The notes beneath the pieces were generated by a model that worked only from the letters and a program-made list of their open reading frames with translations, was not told the DNA's origin and did not search any database. The position numbers and the translations under genes are program-made. From a bacterium (GTDB taxonomy: Bacteria; Verrucomicrobiota; Verrucomicrobiia; Chthoniobacterales; Terrimicrobiaceae): DNA of 8,390 bases. Position 1 is the stretch's first letter. Every line of letters begins with the position of its first letter. The stretch lies in the NCBI GenBank assembly GCA_009920585.1, contig RFZT01000096.1, positions 1-8,390 of the forward strand, read 5' to 3'. Below, piece by piece: positions 1 to 6,600 of this stretch.

Positions 1-162
1 GGCTCGGATGCTGGCGAAATGGCCCATGAGTTGTTCCAACTTTTTTCTGGAACGGGATACTACCAACTGGTGGACCGCGCCAATCTGGGTCAGACGATTA
101 ACGAAAGAAACTTTCAGTGTATGAGCCAAGTGGAAATTCGCGGGGGTGGAAAGCGGTTCTGA
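1..162 (+). CDS. 3' end of a CsgG/FlgO-like protein gene (partial)
   Basis: An open frame enters from the left edge and ends with TGA at 160-162, giving 53 visible residues. The stretch YYQLVDRANLGQTINERNFQ looks like the segment in CsgG, FlgO, LpoB and related envelope lipoproteins where a strand ending in V-[DE]-R is followed by a helix and an E-x-x-x-Q motif. In those families about 100 more residues of the same domain normally follow. Here the protein ends only 14 residues later in a basic, glycine-rich tail (IRGGGKRF). The gene therefore either belongs to a shorter variant or has lost its 3' part. The stop lies 5 nt from the tRNA that faces it. The family assignment rests on a short motif and is tentative; that the frame is coding is somewhat more secure, since it stays open for 53 codons and reads like a protein. 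Confidence 0.5.
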   Translation, partial: GSDAGEMAHELFQLFSGTGYYQLVDRANLGQTINERNFQCMSQVEIRGGGKRF

Positions 163-167
163 GGGGG

Positions 168-239
168 AGCCGGCACTCGGATTCGAACCGAGGACCTACG
201 GTTTACAAAACCGTTGCACTACCACTGTGCTATGCCGGC
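168..239 (-). tRNA. tRNA-Thr (anticodon UGU)
   Basis: The minus strand folds into a complete cloverleaf. The acceptor stem is GCCGGCA with TGCCGGC, the D stem is GCAC/GTGC around AGTGGTA, the anticodon stem is ACGGT/ACCGT around the loop TTTGTAA, the variable loop is AGGTC, and the T stem is CTCGG/CCGAG around TTCGAAT. All stems pair without mismatch. The central loop bases give anticodon UGU, which reads ACA (Thr). The first two acceptor pairs, G1-C72 and C2-G71, match the known bacterial threonine identity elements. The discriminator base is U, and CCA is not encoded (the next bases are CCC), so it must be added after transcription. The gene reads leftward and its 3' end faces the end of the protein gene at 1-162. 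Confidence 0.97.
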
Positions 240-260
240 GAAGGCTTGGGAGAATTTTTA

Positions 261-289
261 TTTATTGCAGATTTCTTGGACTTAATCAA
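261..289 (-). promoter_or_regulatory. Likely sigma-70-type promoter of the tRNA-Thr gene
   Basis: On the minus strand a -35-like TTGATT (284-289) is separated by exactly 17 nt from a -10-like AATAAA (261-266) inside an A/T-rich run. The -10 box ends 21 nt before the first base of the tRNA, so transcription would start about 14 nt upstream of the mature 5' end, a normal leader for a single tRNA. The -35 matches the consensus at 4 of 6 positions and so does the -10; this is a plausible, not a proven, promoter. Confidence 0.45.
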
Positions 290-390
290 GCCCTGAGTTT
301 TTTAAACTCGTGCGAGCTGAGGCGAGCTGCGCCTGGAAAAATATCGCATGATACCATTGTCCCTTTGAAATTAGACTTTGCAGTGTAAAA

Positions 391-503
391 GGGGGGGCAT
401 CGCCGTCTCGGCCGTGTGGAGACTGGTCTACTTTCTCGCACCCTGCGCATCGGAACCAAAGGAGCAGACCGCAGCACACAGGCGAGACGCGCTGTGCCTC
501 TCT
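391..503. other. Long imperfect hairpin, candidate structured RNA or small palindromic element
   Basis: About 50 nt on each side fold onto one another. The outer helix is 391-399 with 495-503. The middle helix is 404-410 with 483-489, a perfect CGTCTCG/CGAGACG. It continues, past a single bulged base on each side (G411, A480), into 412-413 with 481-482 and 414-418 with 475-479. The inner helix is 425-429 with 466-470, then 431-434 with 458-461, leaving an apical loop of about 23 nt. If transcribed rightward the outer helix uses three G-U wobbles; these would be mismatches in a leftward transcript, which mildly favours the + strand. A seven-G run at 391-397 opens the structure. No protein frame here is convincing. 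TAAAA lies directly left (386-390) and again 2 nt to the right (506-510). It could be a small RNA, a leader or a miniature inverted-repeat element; I do not recognise the family. Confidence 0.5.
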
Positions 504-544
504 ACTAAAATCCAAAAGCAAGCAGCTTTTGGTATGAGAGGCAC
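494..544 (-). terminator. Compound stem-loop after the MBL gene, possible terminator
   Basis: A perfect 9-bp outer stem (494-502 with 536-544, GTGCCTCTC/GAGAGGCAC) encloses a perfect 8-bp inner stem (512-519 with 525-532, CCAAAAGC/GCTTTTGG) with a 5-nt loop. For the leftward MBL transcript it begins 18 nt after the stop codon, and the inner stem is followed by ATTTTAG, a weak U tract. That position suits a transcription end or mRNA-stabilising structure. The outer arm 494-502 is also an arm of the longer hairpin at 391-503, so the two folds cannot form at once. The inverted repeat is certain; its role as a terminator is not. Confidence 0.4.
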
Positions 545-562
545 TCTGCGATTCGATCTTTT

Positions 563-1396
563 TTAGAATCGGACTTGCTGTCCTTCCGTGGCCGCGAAGA
601 CGTTCATTTTGGAGTTCGCGAAAACCAACCCTTTGGCATCGGTCAACATCTGATCCATGAAATCGTCGTTATGGGCCGGATCGTGGTGCGTCATGTAGAG
701 ATTTTTCACTCCAGCTGTATCAGCCAAGGCAACAACACTACGGAAGCAACCGTGTCCCCAGCCACGACGAGTTTCGATTTCCTTTGGTGTGTATTGGGTG
801 TCGGCAATCAGAATATCGGCACCCTTGATGAATTCGATAATACGAGGTTCGTCGGGACCTTCCGTTTCGTGGTCCGATAGAAAAACCAAGCTGCCTGTCG
901 GTGTATCAAATCGATAAGCCAAGCAACCTCCGGGGTGGTTCGTCGGGCAGGTGGAGAATTTCACTTTTTCAAGGGCATATTCCTTCTGACCGTCGGGGAG
1001 TAAATGATCGAATGTGATCTTGCACTTCATACCCTCAAGAGGAATCGGAAAACAGTTATCGCCATCCATCATTTTTCCAAAAATCGACTCGAGTGATTTC
1101 GGGGATGGGTCACGACCGATAACACGAATTCGGTTTTGCGGCATGTAGGCCGGAATAAAAAACGGAAATCCTTGTATGTGGTCCCAGTGGGTGTGGGTAT
1201 TGAGGAGGGCTATCGAAATAGGATTCATCCCAAACTCGTCGATCAGAGCAGTTCCCAAGGGACTAATTCCAGAACCGGCATCAATGATAATGATCTCGCC
1301 TGCGATTCGTAACTCGAGACAAGTCGTATTCCCGCCATAGCGTGCTGTGGATGACCCTGGTGTTGGCAGAGAACCACGAACTCCCCAGAAACGCAC
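563..1396 (-). CDS. Metallo-beta-lactamase (MBL) fold hydrolase
   Basis: A 277-residue cytoplasmic protein with no signal peptide. It opens with RFWGVRGSLPTPG followed by RYGGNTTC, the signature of a widespread group of MBL-fold hydrolases related to RNase Z and PhnP. The metal-binding motif HTHWDH (His68, His70, Asp72, His73) is intact, and further ligand candidates are His154 (in TNHPGG), Asp175 (LSDHE), Asp199 (IADTQY) and His237-His238-Asp239 near the C-terminus. The full set suggests an active di-metal enzyme. Members of the group hydrolyse phosphodiesters or cyclic nucleotides, and some are fused to signalling domains, but this one has the catalytic domain alone and its substrate cannot be read from sequence. 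The start is GTG at 1394-1396; no in-frame ATG lies within about 50 nt upstream and family members begin at this point. I see no clear Shine-Dalgarno. The gene lies 119 nt downstream of the broken peptide-binding gene in the same direction. Confidence 0.9.
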   Translation of the reverse strand: MRFWGVRGSLPTPGSSTARYGGNTTCLELRIAGEIIIIDAGSGISPLGTALIDEFGMNPISIALLNTHTHWDHIQGFPFFIPAYMPQNRIRVIGRDPSPKSLESIFGKMMDGDNCFPIPLEGMKCKITFDHLLPDGQKEYALEKVKFSTCPTNHPGGCLAYRFDTPTGSLVFLSDHETEGPDEPRIIEFIKGADILIADTQYTPKEIETRRGWGHGCFRSVVALADTAGVKNLYMTHHDPAHNDDFMDQMLTDAKGLVFANSKMNVFAATEGQQVRF

Positions 1397-1515
1397 GAGA
1401 GACGGTTGGTCTGTATGTGGTTTTAAATGCGCGATAATTGAAAGAAGTTTAGCATTTCGCAGTCAGTGTGTTTTTGAAAATACGTAGGCTTTCCGTTTCC
1501 ATGGCGACTCCCAAT

Positions 1516-2628
1516 TTATTTCAAAGCGGGAAGTCGATCGGCAAATTCGGGACGATAAAACCACTCGGACCAATAAAATGTCCCAGCTTTGGTAATGGCG
1601 ATGGGTTCATCGATCCATCCACCATGCCCATTTGGTCTCCGAATGCGGTAGGCGTTCTTCCAAATCACAGTCGATCCTTCCGGCACAAAGAGGAAGAGGT
1701 AGGGCTGATCTTGGTAGATCAGGCTTTGCATGCGTCCGGCGGTCTCGATGATTTTTTCACGACGGTATTCCTGGCGAATGCTTTCCAGCAGGTTGTCCAC
1801 TTCTGGGTTTTTGTAACCGACGACATTGAGTTGCTCAGGGTTTGTCTGAGACGAGTGCCAAATTTGGTATTGATCGAAGCTATTGCCGAGTGACCACCCC
1901 AAAACGATGGCGTCGAAATCGCCTTTGTTGACGTGGTTTTTCAAAAACACAGTCCACTCGTAGAGCTCGACCTTCATTTCGATGCCGATTTTTTTAAGTC
2001 CGTCTTGGGTGAGGGTGGCAATGTCTCGGCGGGCCTCGTTGCCGTTATTCGTGATGAGGGTGAAACTAAAACGCTGACCGTCTTTTTCCAAAATACCATC
2101 GGCGCCTGGTTTCCAACCGGCTTCGGCTAGGAGGCTTTTGGCTTTATCCGGATCGAAAGCAAATGGCACCACCTCGGGGTTGAAAAACCACATTTTCGGA
2201 GTAAAAATACCAGTACTCTGGAGGCCCCGTCCGTAAAGAATGAAGCGTACCATCGAGGGAACATCAACCGCGTGGGCTAGTGCTTGACGAACGCGTGGGT
2301 CCTGAAAAAGGGGCCGCTTCAGATTCCATCCAATGTAGTTGTAGGTCGAGGACGCCTCGGTGAAGACTTCGAAAAGCGGGTTTTCATTGAACGACGATAC
2401 GGTCCAAGGTGCTGCACTCCAAAAATCCACCTGCCTCGTCTCAAAAGCGAGGCGGAGCGTGAGTTGATCAGGCATGAAGCGGTAAACGATGCCATCCACC
2501 CAAGGGCCGGGAGCATTGAAGTATTGCGGGTTGCGCCTCAGATGAATTAGTTCGTTTGTCTTCCAGTGATCGAAAATGAACGGACCAGTCCCCACCGGAC
2601 GGCGATTAAAGTTCTCCGCCCACCAGCT
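1516..2628 (-). CDS. C-terminal part of the peptide-binding protein
   Basis: This frame carries the rest of the family-5 binding fold. NRRPVGTGPF leads into FDHWKTNELIHLRRNPQYF, then YNYIGWNLKRPLFQDPRVRQALAHAVD, the well-conserved motif where the protein contacts its peptide ligand and returns to the first lobe. DPDKAKSLLAEAGW, GWSLGNSFDQYQIWHSS and a C-terminal segment ending near the stop at 1516-1518 complete the domain. The sequence is intact after the frameshift, with no further stops, so the damage is recent or is an artefact. A GTG at 2593-2595 could be called as a start by software, but a protein starting there would lack the first lobe and a signal sequence, and no ribosome site precedes it; independent translation is unlikely. 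Confidence 0.75.
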   Translation of the reverse strand, partial: SWWAENFNRRPVGTGPFIFDHWKTNELIHLRRNPQYFNAPGPWVDGIVYRFMPDQLTLRLAFETRQVDFWSAAPWTVSSFNENPLFEVFTEASSTYNYIGWNLKRPLFQDPRVRQALAHAVDVPSMVRFILYGRGLQSTGIFTPKMWFFNPEVVPFAFDPDKAKSLLAEAGWKPGADGILEKDGQRFSFTLITNNGNEARRDIATLTQDGLKKIGIEMKVELYEWTVFLKNHVNKGDFDAIVLGWSLGNSFDQYQIWHSSQTNPEQLNVVGYKNPEVDNLLESIRQEYRREKIIETAGRMQSLIYQDQPYLFLFVPEGSTVIWKNAYRIRRPNGHGGWIDEPIAITKAGTFYWSEWFYRPEFADRLPALK

Positions 2629-3595
2629 CTAGGGCAGGGGAGTAGGGTTTGCGGTAGGTGACTATGGCCGTTTGGGGATCTGGCGTCTGAATGCTCTGGA
2701 TCAAATCGAAATCCGGCTTGCGAGGTGACGCGGTGGCATCGTCCATAATGGCCTCGTAGGTGAAACTCACATCGCGTGAGGTCACGGCGGCGCCATCATG
2801 CCATTTCACGTCCGAGCGCAATTTGAAGGTGACTTGTGGCTCCGCGAGGAATGTGACTTTCTCCAACTCCTTGATGGTGCCTCCACCATTAGCGGCGAGC
2901 CACTTTTCGAGTTCAGGAACGAACCCCGGATCGGTGGTAATTTCAAAAGCGCCCCCAGACTCCACCCATTCACGAATGATGGCTGAGCTTGGAAATGCGT
3001 TTTTGAGCTTCTTGAGCATTTCCCGGGAAGCTTCTTTCAACTCGATGCGAAGATTCGAGACCGGCGCCAAATCTTCAGCGACTAGGCGCGAAACGATTTC
3101 CTTAGAAGTTACCAACCCGGGTTCGCGGAATTTCAATAGTGCGGTTCGTCCGGCGACGACAACACTCTCGAGCGTCCAGCCAGCCCAATCGTTTTTCCAT
3201 GCCTGCAGTTGAGACGCAATCTTCTCCGCCGCTGCTGCATCGCGGCAAAAAAGAGTTGTTGTCTGATCGAGTGTCCAGGTCTGGGCAAGATCTCCGATGA
3301 TCTCTAGGTCGGGGCTGAATTTCAGGAGGCCATTGAATATGGAACTCGCGACTTCTGATGACGCGCTATCGGCCTGCTGGATTGGGTTGAGTGAGGAGGG
3401 TTCACCCATCAGCCCGAGTGTCATCTCGTTTTTTCTTTCTTTGGATAGGCGGGTCTCATTCCAAAATGAAATACAGACCAGCAATATCAAAAGGGCAGGG
3501 AGTCCAAAAATAAACCAACGGGCAATGCGCATGGGCAATAAATACGGTAAGGTATGATGAACTATGCCCATCACTATCCAAGTCACAATATTCAA
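2606..3595 (-). CDS. N-terminal part of the peptide-binding protein
   Basis: This half holds a membrane-targeting segment and domain I. Counted from the TTG at 3595, a hydrophobic helix lies at residues 27-45 and is preceded by MRIAR. The ATG of that Met22 (3530-3532) is the likelier start, because it places two arginines directly before the helix as in a signal peptide; the upstream TTG would add 21 residues. The only cysteine nearby (LLVC) does not fit a lipobox, so this is probably a signal or anchor sequence and not a lipoprotein. GEPSSLNPIQQAD (64-76) and LRSDVKWHDGAAVTSRDVSFTYEA (259-282) are the usual family motifs. Between LAQTWTLDQTT and VTFKLRSDVKWHDG, which are nearly adjacent in OppA and DppA, sit about 140 extra residues (115-254). 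The frame ends at the frameshift. Confidence 0.75.
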   Translation of the reverse strand: MNIVTWIVMGIVHHTLPYLLPMRIARWFIFGLPALLILLVCISFWNETRLSKERKNEMTLGLMGEPSSLNPIQQADSASSEVASSIFNGLLKFSPDLEIIGDLAQTWTLDQTTTLFCRDAAAAEKIASQLQAWKNDWAGWTLESVVVAGRTALLKFREPGLVTSKEIVSRLVAEDLAPVSNLRIELKEASREMLKKLKNAFPSSAIIREWVESGGAFEITTDPGFVPELEKWLAANGGGTIKELEKVTFLAEPQVTFKLRSDVKWHDGAAVTSRDVSFTYEAIMDDATASPRKPDFDLIQSIQTPDPQTAIVTYRKPYSPALELVGGEL

Positions 3596-3660
3596 TCTTC
3601 CGCAGGGAATCGAAATCGCAAGCTGGATTGCGACACCTAACCTCGTCTAGAGTAAAGGTA

Positions 3661-6600
3661 ATGTTGTCCGTTGCACCGGTTAGATTTTTTCGAATGAAGC
3701 GGTTTTTTATCCTGCTCACAGCCATCCTCATGGGGTTGACCATGCTGAATCCTTCGATTCTGTCATTCGCTATGCGCTACGGATTGGAATTTGCATGCAC
3801 TTCCCGAGAAATAGCCTTCCACGCCGACTCTGTTCGCGCCGGCATCGCAAGCCCTCTAGTTATCGAGGGATTATCCCTCACACAGAAAAACCCGAAATTC
3901 ACCCGCCAGTTCCTGACGATCGAGCGGTTGGAAATCCTCTGGAATGGCCCCTTCGCTCTTTACTCAAACCCCTACGATCTTATTCGGAAGGTGTCGGTAT
4001 TGAATTTGGATTGTCTCATTGACCCACGCCGACCCGAGAGTGACGAGGGGGTGAACCAAGCTACTGCTGATGCGCCGATCGCTTTGCTTGCGCTTCTCTT
4101 GGATGAAAGTCAAACGCCGGAATCCATCGTCATAGCAAAGTCCCGTCTCGAGTTCATGGGGGCGGATAGCCGATGTGTGTTGGAAGGCCTAGATCTGGAG
4201 TTGAACGATCTCGCGACCGGTCACCTCAACCTCGCGGCCGTAGATATACATATCGGGCGGTTCAAAAAGTTTCTTGGCCCTCTCGATGCGGACACAAGTT
4301 GGGGAAAGGGTACTGCGCGATTGGGCAATCTGCAGATCCTTCCGGACATTTTAATCGAGGAAATATCGTTGAGTCCGAATGCGGTGCGCTCACCCGCGAT
4401 CACCTTCAAAGCTCAACTCTATGGTGGCGCGTTGCGTGGCGATATTGAGTTTCAAGAAAGTCCGAACGGTCCGTTACTGGATGTGGCTGCCATCGCTTCG
4501 GACATCACCGTAGATGAACTCCCTGCGATCTTCGGCCTTCCCGGAAAAGCCGAAGGCCGCTTGTCCGAGGGACGTGTGACATTTCGCGGAAGTGTGAATC
4601 GACCTGCTGATGCCGAGGCCTCGCTTCACATTCTGGCCAGTGATTTTCGGTGGAATGATCGCGGGTGGGAAACCCTCGATATTGGCGCCAGTTTGATTCA
4701 CCGCCGCTTGCTCATTTCCAATTTTAATCTCCAGCAAAAAGAAAACAAAGTCACTCTCAACGGCGAGGTCTCACTGGATGAAGGATGGTCAAAAATCACG
4801 CAGTCCCCATTTCTCGTCAATATCCGGGCGAACATGATGGAACTCGGCGAGCTCACAGGATTGCTAGGCGTTCCCCTCGGCGAAACTTCGGGTCAACTCA
4901 CTGCGGAAGGTTCACTGAGTGGAAGGGAAGGGGAGTTAGACGGCTTCCTCGGCATTCAGGCCACGGATGTCTCCTATCGCAAACTTCAGCTCAACCAAAT
5001 GAAGTTCGACATGGTTTTCCGAAAAAAGATGGTCGACCTCGTGCGGTGCGAAGTTCGTTCCGGCAAGGATTTGATCGTAGCCAAAGGGACTGCCGAACTA
5101 GCCGCCCCTCACGCCTACACGGCGGAATTGAATGCCAACCTCACAAATCTGGCCTCTTATTTGCGTCCTTTCAACGAGCAAAGAGCGGAGTCCATCTATG
5201 GTGGCTCTCTCGGCATTCTTTGGCGTGGTGAGGGATCAGCGAATGGTCACACTGGTTCTTATGATCTGAAGCTCTCGCGCTTCATCTCCCAATTCACACC
5301 AGCGGGACTCACTGGCCGATTCGTTGGCACCTACGCCCCCCAAAACATCGACCTTTCGACATTTGAGATTGAAAACGAGAAGCTCCGCCTGAGTTCGCTA
5401 GCTTCCATCACATCCGCAGGGATAACATTTAAAGATATCCAATTAAGCGCCAATTCCAAACCCTTGCTCACCGGCGCAGCATTTGTACCCATCGATCCTT
5501 TTGCTATCTGGGGCGATTCCGAATGGATTGCGTCGATACTGGATCACAAAAACATCTACCTCCAAGCCGCAACACCCAACGAGATCGACCTTCAGGATTT
5601 CATGCTCTTGGCCGGTCAGAAATCGCCCTTGCGCGGCTTTGTGAAAATGCGAGCAGAGGCGTTCGGTCCCGCTAGCGACTGCAAAGCCGATGCGAATATT
5701 TCGATTCGTGACCTTTCCCTCGAGAGCGCCCTTCCTAATTCCCGTTCCACGATGGAGGTGAATTTCAAAACCTTGTCGGGAGCCGCATCCGTGAGCGCTG
5801 TTTTCAAAAAAGACGGCATGAGTCCCGTGAATGCTGGAGCGAAATTTCCGATTGCTCTTATTAAGAATGAAGATGGCAAGTTCGAGATCGTGGATGTCAA
5901 TGCCCCCATTGAAGCTTGGGTGGATTTTCCGCAAACCGATCTTTCACTGCTTCGCCCCCTTCTTCCTTCTCTGCGGAGCCTGACCGGATCGCTCTCTGGA
6001 AGCCTAAAAATCTCCAATACGCTTGCTAATCCCTCGATCAATGGCGCCGCTAGTCTCAAAAGTGCAGCCTTTTATCTCGCCTCGATTCCCTCCCGAATCG
6101 ATAAAATCGATGCCCAAGCGACCATTGTCGGAGATACCCTCCGCATTGACAATTGCGTCGGGGAGGTCGCTCCCGGTCGATTTGAAATCAGTGGTTCGTG
6201 CCAGTTCCCGGAATCTTGGCAACCCAAATGGGATCTGACTCTCACTGGAGTGAAAATCCCGCTACAAGTGAATCCTACGGCTTCGCTCTTCGCGGATATG
6301 CAACTGCATTCGGTCGGCGATCTTCCCAACTCTCTTCTCAGCGGTTCCGTGGCCTTTGTGGATTCCGTGATCCACGACGATCTCAATGTCATTCCACTCC
6401 TATCTACCGTGCCGCAGCAGCCCCCTTGCATGCAGTCGCTTGCATCCCTGCTGCCCGTCCTAGCACCAAGCGCGGAAAGCACGATTGATCTTGGAGTGTC
6501 TTCGCGCCAACCAATCCGTGTCGGCAGTTTGCCCCTTGCTGGCGAAATGAACTTAGATCTGAGGCTACGCGGTTCACTGAAGGCGCCCGTTCCGACAGGT

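Larger units (their letters stand above)
1516..3595 (-). pseudogene. Oligopeptide ABC transporter substrate-binding protein, broken by a frameshift
   Basis: Two minus-strand frames together make one extracellular solute-binding protein of family 5 (OppA/DppA type), which captures peptides outside the inner membrane and delivers them to an ABC permease. The N-terminal frame runs to PYSPALE and then reads into a TAA at 2606-2608. The C-terminal frame is open from 2628 and begins SWWAENFNRRPVGTGPF. The residues PALE and SW join as in the family (PALESW), so the break lies around 2609-2629; a 2-nt loss in a GAGAG repeat, or a 1-nt gain, would explain it. In addition, the stretch of roughly 25-30 residues with a P-K-H motif that normally separates PALESW from NRRPVGTGPF is absent, which points to a deletion. 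A sequencing or assembly error is the main alternative. No permease or ATPase genes are next to it. Confidence 0.8.

Noticed and set aside
146..388. An 80-codon + strand frame across the tRNA and beyond
   Set aside because: It is the antisense of a perfect tRNA-Thr cloverleaf followed by intergenic sequence; the residues it gives come from tRNA stems, and no ribosome site precedes it.
391..503. Small SRP RNA or 6S RNA
   Set aside because: The rod-like fold is suggestive, and CGGAA near the apex resembles the SRP tetraloop, but that CGGAA is not closed by a C-G helix and the conserved SRP asymmetric loop is missing; the 6S central bubble sequences are also not seen.
282..566. Several 60-80 codon frames on both strands in the intergenic region
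   Set aside because: They run through the inverted repeats and have Cys/Arg/Ser-rich translations without recognisable motifs; none has a good start context.
549..571. CGATTC/GAATCG hairpin with a T run at the MBL stop codon
   Set aside because: Only 6 bp around an 11-nt loop that contains the T run, and the stem includes the stop codon region; no U tract follows the stem in either direction.
2609..2629. Programmed ribosomal frameshift joining the two halves of the peptide-binding protein
   Set aside because: The needed shift is +1 or -2 with no slippery heptamer or stop-codon stimulation, and the family has no known programmed frameshift; the missing P-K-H segment also points to a deletion.
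3596..3660. Shared divergent promoter between the peptide-binding gene and the AsmA/TamB-like gene
   Set aside because: A promoter must be near, but the best boxes (TTGCGA and TAGAGT) are only 14 nt apart and match poorly, so no site can be supported.
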